Below, one piece after another: positions 1 through 7,070 of a DNA stretch of 16,233 nt. The position numbers and the translations under genes were made by a program. The DNA comes from Marinagarivorans sp. UBA5868. GTDB taxonomy: Bacteria; Pseudomonadota; Gammaproteobacteria; Pseudomonadales; Cellvibrionaceae. The notes under the pieces were generated by a model that worked only from the letters and a program-made list of their open reading frames with translations, had not been told where the DNA came from and did not search any database. How positions within the stretch are numbered: the first letter of the stretch is position 1; every line of letters starts with the position of its first letter. Where the stretch lies: NCBI GenBank assembly GCA_002432095.1, contig DJFQ01000211.1, positions 12,535 through 28,767 on the forward strand, written 5' to 3'.

Positions 1-179
1 ACATTTAACCGGGGCATATTGTGTTTTGCCGCGCGGCGTCCAGGCACAAAAGTCGGTACACTGCGCAGGCTTCTAGTCCTCACACCAATATGCATATAAC
101 GATAAGCCGGGCGCGGGTTAAAGCAGCGCAAATGGTCTGCGGATTGAAGTCTCTTTTGTTTGATCTACAGGCGGACATC
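1..179. promoter_or_regulatory. Upstream region of the malectin-domain lipoprotein gene
   Basis: This leader contains no gene I can support. It holds two copies of the heptamer TTTAACC in opposite orientation: 4-10 on the plus strand and 116-122 on the minus strand. An AGG at 169-171 lies 8 nt before the ATG at 180 and is a modest Shine-Dalgarno match. The reading frame stays open upstream to position 21, but the first 53 residues of that extension (Arg/Lys/Ser-rich, no motif) would bury the lipoprotein signal peptide, so I treat it as noncoding. I could not pick out convincing -35/-10 boxes. Confidence 0.4.
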
Positions 180-1565
180 ATGAAAATCAATAAGCCAGCT
201 TCAATCTCATTCAGCATCAAGAAAATCATTGCTCTGGGGCTAATTTCTGCGGCACTGGTTGCCTGCGGTGGAAACGGATCCAGTTCTGGAAATTCCAGCA
301 GCTCCAGCTCATCCAGCAGTTCCAGTTCCTCGAATAGTTCCAGTTCTTCAAATAGCTCTAGTTCTTCAAATAGCTCCAGCAGTTCATCGTCGAGCTCATC
401 AAGCAGCTCCTCTTCCAGCTCGTCAAGTTCCTCAAGTTCGTCCTCAAGCTCTGGTGGAGACAACGTCGTATTGTTCGCGGTGAATGCTGGCGGATTAGCC
501 TATGCAGCGAAAGACGGCACCATGTACTCCTACGACCGCTATTTCGTGGGTGGGTCGGAAGGAAGCGCAACGGACCCGATCGCGCAGACCGAGGATGACA
601 CTCTGTATCAAAGCGAACGCTGGGGCACTTTCAGCTATCACTTCCCGGTAAAAGCGGGAACCTACGATGTCGATTTGCATATGGTGGAGGCATGGTACGG
701 TCCGGCACAGGCAGGCAGTCGGGTCTTTAATGTCGAAGTCGAAGGCGAGACCTTGGTGCAAGGTTTCAACCCGCTGACGGCGGGGCATGATACAGCGCAG
801 GTCGTCAAACTTAACGATATCGAAGTCACGGATGGTGAACTGACCTTAGATTTCGCCGCGTCAATGAATGAAGCAAATGTTGCCGCCATCGTGGTTCGCG
901 GTCTTGAAGGCAATGCTGAAGAGGGTGACCCAACCGTAACGGAGGGCACAGTCGGTGACGATCCAGTTCCTGCGGATTGCTCTGGCGCTGGGATGGCGGG
1001 CGCAAACGATTTTGTCTTGTTTGACGGCGGCAAATTCAGCCCCGGTGCGGGCGAAATTGAGCTGCACGGTAAGTGGTCCACCTTCAATGTTTGGAATGAT
1101 GCAATGGGACTTTCCATTATCGACGCCGGCACGGGCTCTGCATTGAAATTCGGCAACGCCGGTATATATCAGGGTTTCAAAATTGCACCTCCTAAAGTCG
1201 GTGGTGCGCTCAGGCCATTTAAGATTGAAGGCATGGATATTTGGATGCAGATGCAGCAGGGCGCGGCGAGTAATCAGCAAGTGACCTTTGGAATGCGCAT
1301 TACTTTCCCCGGCGAGCAACAAAATCAGGGTGGTGATCCGAGCACCACTTGGATGTACGACGCCAGTAAGCAAGATGCCGGTATCAGCAACGTTGCGACG
1401 GTACCCAAAACCTGCACATTGGTTCGTCTGAAAACACCAGCAACTTGGGACACAGCATCCGAAGTTGCAGATAGATTTATTTTTGAAACCAAATCAAATT
1501 TATCTGCATCTGATGGTATTTTGATTCGTCGAATCGTGCTGAAAGGCGTGCAGTTCGCGGATTAA
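180..1565 (+). CDS. Secreted lipoprotein: polyserine linker, malectin-like (CBM57-type) domain, unknown C-terminal domain
   Basis: The 461-residue protein begins with a lipoprotein signal peptide: basic n-region (KINK, KK at 14-15), hydrophobic core and lipobox LVAC with the lipidated Cys at residue 29. Residues about 34-91 are almost pure serine with a few Asn, the linker type used by Cellvibrio-like bacteria in secreted carbohydrate-active proteins. Residues about 94-244 match a malectin-like domain: it opens with AVNAGG, continues with DRYFVGG and YQSERWG, and has GTYDVDLHMVEAWYG, SRVFNVEVEG and VTDGELTL. Such domains bind glycans. Residues about 264-461 form a second domain I do not recognise; C267 and C412 are its only cysteines and could form a disulfide. 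No glycoside hydrolase or protease motif is visible, so a surface sugar-binding role is inferred. The start at 180 is chosen because it places the signal peptide at the N-terminus. The gene ends just before a strong terminator and converges on xylA. Confidence 0.85.
   Translation: MKINKPASISFSIKKIIALGLISAALVACGGNGSSSGNSSSSSSSSSSSSSNSSSSSNSSSSSNSSSSSSSSSSSSSSSSSSSSSSSSSSSGGDNVVLFAVNAGGLAYAAKDGTMYSYDRYFVGGSEGSATDPIAQTEDDTLYQSERWGTFSYHFPVKAGTYDVDLHMVEAWYGPAQAGSRVFNVEVEGETLVQGFNPLTAGHDTAQVVKLNDIEVTDGELTLDFAASMNEANVAAIVVRGLEGNAEEGDPTVTEGTVGDDPVPADCSGAGMAGANDFVLFDGGKFSPGAGEIELHGKWSTFNVWNDAMGLSIIDAGTGSALKFGNAGIYQGFKIAPPKVGGALRPFKIEGMDIWMQMQQGAASNQQVTFGMRITFPGEQQNQGGDPSTTWMYDASKQDAGISNVATVPKTCTLVRLKTPATWDTASEVADRFIFETKSNLSASDGILIRRIVLKGVQFAD
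279..452 (+). repeat. Polyserine linker-coding low-complexity tract with 18-bp tandem units
   Basis: About 58 codons here are nearly all Ser, written with AGC, AGT, TCC, TCA, TCG and TCT in mixture. Synonymous mixing suggests the amino-acid run is maintained by selection rather than being a fresh single-codon expansion. Within it, three 18-bp in-frame units (321-338, 339-356, 357-374) each encode five Ser and one Asn and differ by only a few bases, so this part probably arose by local duplication. The antisense strand carries open frames rich in Glu and Leu across the tract; these are by-products of the composition. Confidence 0.9.
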
Positions 1566-1576
1566 TTCCCTCTCTC

Positions 1577-1609
1577 GCCTTGCCCCGTTTGCGGGCAAGG
1601 CTCTTTTTT
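1577..1609 (+). terminator. Intrinsic terminator of the malectin-domain lipoprotein gene
   Basis: A perfect 9-bp stem, GCCTTGCCC (1577-1585) with GGGCAAGGC (1593-1601), encloses a 7-nt loop and is followed by a T-rich tract (six T at 1604-1609). It begins 11 nt after the stop codon of the upstream gene, the expected place for rho-independent termination. Confidence 0.9.
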
Positions 1610-1622
1610 CTTCTGAATTATA

Positions 1623-1674
1623 TTTCCCTCTGAGTTATCTTTTCCCTCTGCGTTATCCTTTCGCTCCGAATATA
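1623..1674. repeat. Short tandem repeat, 18-bp period
   Basis: Two copies of TTTCCCTCTGxGTTATC (1623-1639 and 1641-1657) match at 16 of 17 positions. A degenerate third unit starts at 1659, keeping the 18-bp period. It lies between two convergent terminators and has no evident function. Confidence 0.6.
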
Positions 1675-1805
1675 GCCTGGCACTTTTGATCTTCTAATAA
1701 TGATTGTAAATTGGCCGAAATAAAATTTGCCGTATCGCCCTAGCGTTGGATTTGTGCGCGGTGGCTTCGTTAAACAGTTTCGTAAATATATGGATTGCTG
1801 AAAAT

Positions 1806-1838
1806 AAAAAACCCGCGACCTTTCGATCGCGGGTTTTT
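1806..1838 (-). terminator. Terminator of the xylB-galM-xylA unit (potentially bidirectional)
   Basis: A 7-bp GC-rich stem, CCCGCGA (1812-1818) with TCGCGGG (1827-1833), is flanked by six A (1806-1811) and five T (1834-1838). On the minus strand the T-run follows the stem, placing a rho-independent terminator about 65-95 nt past the xylA stop codon. The symmetric A and T runs mean it could also stop any plus-strand read-through. Confidence 0.9.
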
Positions 1839-1902
1839 GCTTTTGGCCGTCTTGGAAGGTGGTTTACATGACCAGCCTTTTGCGACGACAACAGCGCCTT
1901 AA

Positions 1903-3234
1903 TTAACGAATATGGCGGTTGATAATGTTTTCGTAAAGTTCCTGACGTCCAGAAGTTTGTGTCGGCTCGCCATTTTTGTTGCCGATTTCCGCCAGTTGCT
2001 CAAGCGTCAATTTGCCAGTTTCAAATTCTGCGCCTTTGCCGCTATCGAAAGTCGCATAACGCTCTTTGCGCATTTTTTCCAGCGGAGAATTGCGCAATAA
2101 GTCATCGGCGATCATCAGTGAGCGGGCAAAAGTATCCATCCCGCCGATGTGACCGTAGAACAAATCGATTGGGTCGGAGGAGTTGCGGCGAGCTTTTGCG
2201 TCGAAGTTGACTCCGCCACCTTGCAGGCCGCCGCTACGCAGCAGAACCAACATCATTTCCACGGTTTCGTTGATGTTGTATGGGAATTGGTCGGTATCCC
2301 AAGCGTTCTGATAGTCACCGCGGTTTGCGTCGATGCTGCCTAGCATGCCGGCGTTCGCCGCTGCCTGCATATCGTGACACATGGTATGGCCGGCCAGAGT
2401 GGCGTGGTTAGTTTCCAAGTTCAATTTGAAATCTTTATCCAGGCCGTGATAGCGCAAGAAGCCGATGACAGTTTCGGCGTCGAAATCATATTGGTGCTTG
2501 GATGGCTCCATTGGCTTAGGTTCAATGAAGAATGTACCTTTGAAGCCTTGACCACGAGCGTAATCACGAGCCAAAGTCAGGAAGCGAGCCAAATGCTCCT
2601 GTTCACGCTTCATGTCGGTATTCAGCAGGCTCATGTAACCTTCACGACCACCCCAAAACACATAGTTTTCGCCGTTCAAAGCAATGGTTGCATCCAGGGC
2701 ATCTTTCAATTGCGCGCCGGCATAAGCGACAACGTTGAAATCTGGGTTAGTGGAAGCACCATTCATATAGCGCGGATTAGAGAACAGGTTCGCTGTACCC
2801 CACAGCAACTTAACGCCGGACTGCTTCATCTTCTCTTTAGCGCGTTCAACAACAGTGAACAGACGCTCTTGGGTTTCGTGGCGGCTCGCGCCTTCTTCTA
2901 CCAAGTCGATGTCGTGGAAACAGTAATACGGAGTGCCAATTTTTGTGAAAAACTCAAAAGCTGCGTCCATTTTTTTATAGGCGCGAGTGATGGCGTCAGC
3001 GCCTTCATTCCACTCGCGACGTTGAGTGCCCGGGCCAAAAGGATCAGCGCCAGTGCCGCAGAAGCTGTGCCAGTAACAGGTGGCGAATTTGAAATGCTCT
3101 TCCATGCTTTTGCCAGCGACAACGCGCTTGGCATCGTAATATCTAAAGGCGAGTGGGTTGTCAGACTCAGGGCCTTCATAGGCAATTTTGCCCACGCCTT
3201 TAAAATATTCATGATCTCCAATTACTATGTTCAT
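1903..3234 (-). CDS. xylA: Xylose isomerase (class II)
   Basis: XylA interconverts D-xylose and D-xylulose in the cytoplasm, the first step of bacterial xylose catabolism. The 443-residue length fits class II enzymes (the E. coli protein is 440). All expected active-site residues are present at a constant +6 offset from E. coli numbering: catalytic H107 and D110 in FHDID, and metal ligands E238 (IEPKP), E274 and H277 (LETNH), D302 (SIDANRGD), D313 and D315 (WDTD) and D345 (NFDAK). The start [10 protein letters not shown] is supported by a Shine-Dalgarno AAAGG (minus strand, near 3243-3248) about 9 nt before the ATG. It is the last gene of the minus-strand unit, 66 bp after galM and followed by a terminator. 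Nothing in the protein looks damaged. Confidence 0.98.
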   Translation of the reverse strand: MNIVIGDHEYFKGVGKIAYEGPESDNPLAFRYYDAKRVVAGKSMEEHFKFATCYWHSFCGTGADPFGPGTQRREWNEGADAITRAYKKMDAAFEFFTKIGTPYYCFHDIDLVEEGASRHETQERLFTVVERAKEKMKQSGVKLLWGTANLFSNPRYMNGASTNPDFNVVAYAGAQLKDALDATIALNGENYVFWGGREGYMSLLNTDMKREQEHLARFLTLARDYARGQGFKGTFFIEPKPMEPSKHQYDFDAETVIGFLRYHGLDKDFKLNLETNHATLAGHTMCHDMQAAANAGMLGSIDANRGDYQNAWDTDQFPYNINETVEMMLVLLRSGGLQGGGVNFDAKARRNSSDPIDLFYGHIGGMDTFARSLMIADDLLRNSPLEKMRKERYATFDSGKGAEFETGKLTLEQLAEIGNKNGEPTQTSGRQELYENIINRHIR

Positions 3235-3259
3235 CGTGTGTTACCTTTTGTTAATGACA

Positions 3260-3272
3260 CAAACGTCGTTTG
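3260..3272. promoter_or_regulatory. 13-bp palindrome in the galM-xylA gap
   Basis: CAAACG-T-CGTTTG is a perfect palindrome around a single central base, 26 bp upstream of the xylA start codon inside the 66-bp intercistronic gap. One unpaired central base is too few for an RNA hairpin loop without opening the stem, so a protein-binding operator is the more natural reading. No known binding motif was recognised. Confidence 0.35.
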
Positions 3273-3300
3273 ATACATGTGTTCCTGGTGGGGGCTGGGG

Positions 3301-4242
3301 TTATACAGAAGTCACTAGCCGAACTCCCATACGAGCCGTAAAACTGTCGTCCGCTGGCAGCGTAATCAATCCGTCACCTGTATTAAAGGCATCAATGCCA
3401 CAGCTGACGGGTTCGATGGCGACGGATTGGCGATCCGGCGCAGTACATACCTGAATGAAATTAAAAGCGCGCGTTCCTGTTTGTTGCCACATCTCCACGC
3501 CTAACTTACGTTTCTCAGACCATAAAATCACAGAGACGGTTTCCCTCTGCGAACTTTGCTGAACGGCGAAACAATCATCCAAGGCGATACCGTTCAACGA
3601 ATGCAGTTGGTCAAAGGTGGGATCATCCGGCCGATCGCCAGTTGGCAGTAAGCGAGAATCCACCGCCAGGCGATTAACTTTCGGCAGTTTCAGCTGCAGC
3701 TCATCCAGGGGCTGCGACAGACTGAACCAGGGATGCCAGCCGATTCCTACCGGAATGGGCGCGTGATGGTGGTTATGCACCGTGATTTCCGTTTCTAAAG
3801 AAGAATCGGCATTCAGGCGATAACGGATAGTAACGTCAACCGGAAACGGATAACCCTTTTCCTCACCTTTATAGGTGTATGTGAGTTTCGCTTCGCTGGC
3901 GTTTTCACCATTGGTTATTTCCACTTTTGGCTTTAAATGATGTAGCAGCCCGTGGAGCGCATTATGGCGTGACGTTTCATTGATTGGGAGCTGATAGTCC
4001 TTCCCCTCAAAGCGATACCGGCCATCGCGCAGGCGATTGACCACCGGAAAAATGGGGATACCGCGAAAATATTTGTCGGTCTCCATCGCGTTCCGGTCAG
4101 GCAGGCCGGCGATAACATCCATCGGCCCTTGGTCGGTTGCGAATTGCAGGCGGTTGGTCAAACCGCCAAATTCCGGTACCAGCTCCAGCAGGCAGCCGTT
4201 ATTGGTGCGCAAGGTGTGCGCGGTGTAATCCAGTGTCGTCAT
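3301..4242 (-). CDS. galM: Aldose 1-epimerase (GalM / mutarotase family)
   Basis: The 313-residue protein has the aldose 1-epimerase fold signatures: EFGG near residues 24-27, FRGIPIFPVVNRLRDGRY (about 59-76), H97 in NALHG, H170 in GIGWHPWF and the general base E277 in VAIEP. The two His and the Glu correspond to the catalytic trio of GalM-type mutarotases. It lacks a signal peptide, so it is cytoplasmic. Placed between xylB and xylA it probably speeds interconversion of alpha- and beta-xylose, supplying the anomer XylA uses; family members also act on glucose, galactose and arabinose, so substrate is inferred from context. The start codon is only 6 nt past the xylB stop and has no evident Shine-Dalgarno, which points to translational coupling. 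The symbol follows family usage and does not imply galactose specificity. Confidence 0.92.
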   Translation of the reverse strand: MTTLDYTAHTLRTNNGCLLELVPEFGGLTNRLQFATDQGPMDVIAGLPDRNAMETDKYFRGIPIFPVVNRLRDGRYRFEGKDYQLPINETSRHNALHGLLHHLKPKVEITNGENASEAKLTYTYKGEEKGYPFPVDVTIRYRLNADSSLETEITVHNHHHAPIPVGIGWHPWFSLSQPLDELQLKLPKVNRLAVDSRLLPTGDRPDDPTFDQLHSLNGIALDDCFAVQQSSQRETVSVILWSEKRKLGVEMWQQTGTRAFNFIQVCTAPDRQSVAIEPVSCGIDAFNTGDGLITLPADDSFTARMGVRLVTSV

Positions 4243-4248
4243 ATAAAA

Positions 4249-5739
4249 TTAAACGGTACTCGGTACCATTTCGCTCCATTTTTGGTACGCGGCCCGGTAT
4301 TGGTCCTGCAGCTGTGGGTTTGGTTCTATCCGCTCAATAAGAGCGAGGCCACCGAAGGCTTCCTCTTCGGAGCGGTAGTAACCACAACCCAATGCCGCGC
4401 CACGTGCCGCACCTTCTGCACCATCGGTTTCATAGAGCTCGATAGTACTGCCGGTGGTATTGGCGAATGCTTGAGTGAAGACGTCGCTTAAAAACATGTT
4501 GCCGCGAGCCGCCCGCACCATGTCGCATCGGCCACCCAGTTCCTTGATAACGTCAAAGCCGCGGTTGAGCGCGAATACAATACCTTCCTGAGCTGCGCGG
4601 ACGAGATGTCCAAGAGAGTGGCGATTGAGGTCAATGTTGCGAATGTGAGCGCCCGGCGTTTTGTTCTGGAACATGCGCTCCGCGCCGTTACCGAAAGGCA
4701 CAAACTGTAAGCCATCACTGCCGATAGCGACTTGGGATGCGAGCTGATTCAGCATTCCATAATCCAAAGGCGCGCCATTGGCAGAAAGAATTTGACGCAG
4801 CCAGCTGTAAGCGCGACCTGTACCGTTAACGCATAAGAGTACGCCATTGCGAGGCTGTGACGTCTTATGAGTGACATGCAGGAATGTGTTGACGCGCCCG
4901 GCCTTATCGGTGATGGGTTGATCCGTTACCGCATAAATAACTCCGGAAGTACCGGCATTCGCGGCGATCTCGCCGGGGCGGAGAACATTGAGACTGAAGG
5001 CATTATTGGGCTGGTCACCCGCACGGTAGCTGATGGGGATTCCGGCGGAAATGCCAAGTTCCTCGGCCGCTTTGGCTCCAACCTGCAAGGTGCCGCCGAT
5101 GTTAGGCTCGATAGAAGGGATGAAATCCGGTGAGAATTGCCAGTGATCCATCAGACGATGGGCCGGGGTCGACTCTTTAAAGTCCCAGAGAATACCCTCA
5201 GACAAACCGCCAGCACTGGTAGATGTCTCGCCGGAGAGCTTCAGCGCGATGTAATCACCTGGCAGTAGAATTTTGTGAATCTGGCGATAGATTTCGGGTT
5301 CATTCTCTTGAACCCAGCGAAGCTTTGATGCAGTGAAATTGCCGGGGGAATTCAGCAGGTTGGCGAAGCAATAATCGCCGCCTAGCGACTGAAGCGCTTT
5401 GTCGCCAATCTCTACAGCGCGACTGTCACACCAGATGATTGCTGGACGTAAGACTTCATGATTTTTGTCCACAATCACCAAGCCATGCATCTGGTAGGTG
5501 ATGCCTACGGCGGTGATGTCTTTAGGCGAAAAACCTCCTTTTCGCCACAACTCCTGACAGCCGAGTGTTACACACTGCCACCAAGTGGACGGATCCTGTT
5601 CTGCCCAGTTTTTTTGTGGGCTGGCGATTTCCAGCTCCACTGCCGGATACTGCGCAGAGGCAGCTGAGCGTCCGGTCGCGCCATTTAGCACGGAAAGTTT
5701 GACAGATGAGCTGCCAATGTCGATGCCTAGAAAATACAT
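4249..5739 (-). CDS. xylB: Xylulokinase (FGGY family)
   Basis: XylB phosphorylates D-xylulose to xylulose 5-phosphate with ATP in the cytoplasm. The 496-residue protein opens with the FGGY ATP-phosphate loop GIDIGSSSVK (residues 5-14, D7 and G9). It has the substrate-contacting MHG at 84-86, IIWCDSRA (101-108), and D242 in AGDQPNNAFSLNVL, the position of the catalytic base. NAGTSG (261-266) and an FGGY C-terminal domain with FVPFGNGAERM follow. The frame is open upstream to an ATG at 5808, but the start at 5739 is preferred: it puts the conserved beta-strand at residue 1 and has an AAAGAG ribosome site a few bases upstream. It is first in the xylB-galM-xylA unit. The 247-bp leader region in front of it contains several inverted repeats and two TTTAACC motifs, suggesting this is where the unit is controlled. 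Confidence 0.97.
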   Translation of the reverse strand: MYFLGIDIGSSSVKLSVLNGATGRSAASAQYPAVELEIASPQKNWAEQDPSTWWQCVTLGCQELWRKGGFSPKDITAVGITYQMHGLVIVDKNHEVLRPAIIWCDSRAVEIGDKALQSLGGDYCFANLLNSPGNFTASKLRWVQENEPEIYRQIHKILLPGDYIALKLSGETSTSAGGLSEGILWDFKESTPAHRLMDHWQFSPDFIPSIEPNIGGTLQVGAKAAEELGISAGIPISYRAGDQPNNAFSLNVLRPGEIAANAGTSGVIYAVTDQPITDKAGRVNTFLHVTHKTSQPRNGVLLCVNGTGRAYSWLRQILSANGAPLDYGMLNQLASQVAIGSDGLQFVPFGNGAERMFQNKTPGAHIRNIDLNRHSLGHLVRAAQEGIVFALNRGFDVIKELGGRCDMVRAARGNMFLSDVFTQAFANTTGSTIELYETDGAEGAARGAALGCGYYRSEEEAFGGLALIERIEPNPQLQDQYRAAYQKWSEMVPSTV

Positions 5740-5986
5740 ATAAGGCTCTTTATTTGCGATGGAAATGAAGTGAGAGTGTACGCAGCCCACGAATAGCCGA
5801 AGGAGCATAGTGGGGAGGCGTACACCTGGGCTACAGGCTTTTTAACCCGGTCTGTGCGTATTTTTAACACTTTAGCGGGTGCGTTAAAAGCGCACCAGAC
5901 CGGGGTTAAACCGAAGGTTGTTAGGCGCCGACTTAGACCGGAAGCTTGGGTTACGGTGGATTTACAGAACTGAATTTTCCGAGATT
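5740..5986 (-). promoter_or_regulatory. Structured xylB upstream region
   Basis: This 247-bp gap separates the AraC gene from xylB on the same strand. It holds, from xylB outward: an 8-bp inverted repeat pair GTGTACGC (5776-5783) / GCGTACAC (5818-5825); a 6-bp pair AGCCCA (5784-5789) / TGGGCT (5827-5832) that crosses the first; and a long imperfect inverted repeat (5841-5910) bearing TTTAACC at both outer ends. It is the likely site of the promoter and regulation of xylB-galM-xylA. No T-run follows any of the stems on the minus strand, so I do not call a terminator for the AraC gene; read-through into xylB is possible. Confidence 0.5.
5841..5910. repeat. Long imperfect inverted repeat upstream of xylB
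   Basis: The left arm at 5841-5858 (TTTAACCCGGTCTGTGCG) pairs over its whole 18 nt with 5891-5910, with only two single-base bulges on the right side. Inside, TTTTAAC (5862-5868) pairs with GTTAAAA (5883-5889), continuing the hairpin. A competing small stem is also available: GGTGCG (5878-5883) with CGCACC (5891-5896), which would use bases of the outer right arm. The structure could be an operator with two half-sites, an alternative-folding leader, or a mobile palindromic repeat. The first part of the left arm resembles 10262-10280. Confidence 0.75.
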
Positions 5987-6871
5987 TTACCCTGTGCTTG
6001 CTTTTAGCAGGCCGAATTTCATTCGCTGATTTTCGCGGAAACGGCTCGGCGTCAGTTTTTTGTTCTCCAAAAATTTACGATTGAAATGAGAAATGTTCGC
6101 ATAGCCGCAGCTCAGCGCTATGTCGAGTATGTCCCGATCAGTTGTTGCCAGAAGATGGCAGGCTTCGGTAATCCGCACTTCATTAACAAATGAAACGAAG
6201 GTTCTTCCGGTTTGGGCGCGGAAGAAGCGGGAAAAACTCTGCGGCGCCATGTTTACCAATTTCGCCACATCAGGTTGTTTGATCTCCTCATGGAGATGAT
6301 TTTTTACGTAGTTGATTGCGTTAGTTAGACGATCCACGCCTCTAACGGATTGCTCCACGACATAATCGTCGCTCGCTAGGGCTTCCTGTTCGCATTGGCT
6401 CAACGCCTGAAAAAGCAAAAGAAAGTGCGCGATACGGGCCAGGCCCGAATGGTTGCGGACGTTCTCCAGCCACTGACGTGCCTCACCAAGGTTCTCCTGG
6501 GAGAATAAGAGCGCGCGTCGCGTCGCGGTCAGTAAAGTTTTGATCGCCCGGGCTTCTGGAATGCTATAAAAAGTTTCTCCCAGAAAAAGCGGGTCGAACT
6601 GCACCACCAACATTTCATTTTCTTTCTGCTGATCATCACTGATCCAGCAGTGCGGAATATTGGGTCCGATGAGGAGTAAATCACCAGGGTAAAAGGTGCC
6701 GATATGATCCCCAATGAAGCGTTTGCCACTGCCTTTTAATATCAGGGAAATTTCGTATTGGGGGTGAAAGTGCCAGGTATGATTACTCTGGAATGCGGGA
6801 CATGAATATTGCAGAACCCGAATGGACTCATCGGCTTCAAGTTGTACATTTTCGAACGCGGGTTTTTCCAT
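5987..6871 (-). CDS. AraC-family transcriptional regulator with cupin sensor domain
   Basis: The 294-residue protein has an N-terminal AraC-type cupin (about 18-90), including HTWHFHPQYEISLILKG (31-47) and YPGDLLLIGPNIPHCW (61-76), and a C-terminal double helix-turn-helix (about 182-282). Helix-turn-helix 1 includes VAKLVNMAPQSFSRFFRAQTG (about 202-222) and helix-turn-helix 2 includes DIALSCGYANISHFNRKF (250-267) ahead of the P-S-R-F-R end. The cupin is expected to sense a small ligand; position next to the xylose genes and opposite GH115 suggests a xylose- or uronate-related signal, but the ligand is not readable from sequence. It differs from E. coli XylR, which carries a periplasmic-binding-protein-like sensor domain. 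It is transcribed toward xylB and divergently from GH115, placed to control both sides. No clear Shine-Dalgarno is visible before the ATG. Confidence 0.92.
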   Translation of the reverse strand: MEKPAFENVQLEADESIRVLQYSCPAFQSNHTWHFHPQYEISLILKGSGKRFIGDHIGTFYPGDLLLIGPNIPHCWISDDQQKENEMLVVQFDPLFLGETFYSIPEARAIKTLLTATRRALLFSQENLGEARQWLENVRNHSGLARIAHFLLLFQALSQCEQEALASDDYVVEQSVRGVDRLTNAINYVKNHLHEEIKQPDVAKLVNMAPQSFSRFFRAQTGRTFVSFVNEVRITEACHLLATTDRDILDIALSCGYANISHFNRKFLENKKLTPSRFRENQRMKFGLLKASTG

Positions 6872-6900
6872 AACGTAACAGCTAACTTGAGACGGTTGAT

Positions 6901-6930
6901 CTTATAGTCTTTTTGCGCTTCCCAAGCGAA
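6901..6930 (-). promoter_or_regulatory. Candidate promoter of the AraC-family gene
   Basis: On the minus strand a TATAAG box (6906-6901) lies 18 bp downstream of TTCGCT (6930-6925). The -10 is good and the -35 weak, giving an inferred short leader of about 20-25 nt before the ATG at 6871. Unverified sequence match only. Confidence 0.3.
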
Positions 6931-6960
6931 ATGACAGCATCTCCTATGTCGCGTCGGCAT

Positions 6961-6979
6961 TGAGGCATTTTTTGCCTCA
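6961..6979. promoter_or_regulatory. Inverted repeat in the AraC / GH115 divergent region
   Basis: TGAGGCA (6961-6967) and TGCCTCA (6973-6979) form a perfect 7-bp inverted repeat around five T. It lies 90 bp upstream of the regulator start and about 190 bp upstream of GH115. It could be an operator in the shared promoter region. It is not followed by a T-run on either strand, so a terminator is unlikely. Confidence 0.35.
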
Positions 6980-7070
6980 CTCACGGCACGGATCGTGGCA
7001 GTCTATCACTGGCTTTTGTCTCATGCCATGCGCATTTACTCACAAATTTCGCATAAAAATCGATGGGGAC

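Larger units (their letters stand above)
1566..1902. other. Convergent intergenic region between the lipoprotein gene and xylA
   Basis: These 337 bp separate two converging genes. They hold the two facing terminators described separately and a short tandem repeat with 18-bp period between them. I see no convincing gene: an open minus-strand frame at 1694-1891 runs straight through the xylA terminator and has no ribosome site or recognisable motif. Confidence 0.7.

Noticed and set aside
21..179. N-terminal extension of the malectin lipoprotein to an ATG at 21
   Set aside because: It would put 53 unremarkable residues before a textbook lipoprotein signal peptide starting at 180 and has no ribosome site.
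80..463. Minus-strand open frame encoding a Glu/Leu-rich peptide
   Set aside because: It is the antisense of the polyserine codons; its composition is fully explained by that tract.
1694..1891. 65-codon minus-strand frame downstream of xylA
   Set aside because: It runs through the operon's terminator stem and shows no motif or start signal.
2374..3273. 299-codon plus-strand open frame opposite xylA
   Set aside because: It lies almost wholly antisense to a well-conserved xylose isomerase and shows no domain or ribosome site.
5740..5808. Longer xylB starting at 5808
   Set aside because: The added 23 residues precede the conserved first beta-strand of the FGGY fold, and the start at 5739 has a better ribosome site.
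5841..5910. Intrinsic terminator for the AraC gene
   Set aside because: The stem is long, but no T-run follows it on the minus strand.
5841..5911. Integron attC site
   Set aside because: The right end, GTTAAAC, fits an attC core and bulged bases are present, but the left end does not fit RYYYAAC, and there is no integrase or cassette-like gene nearby.
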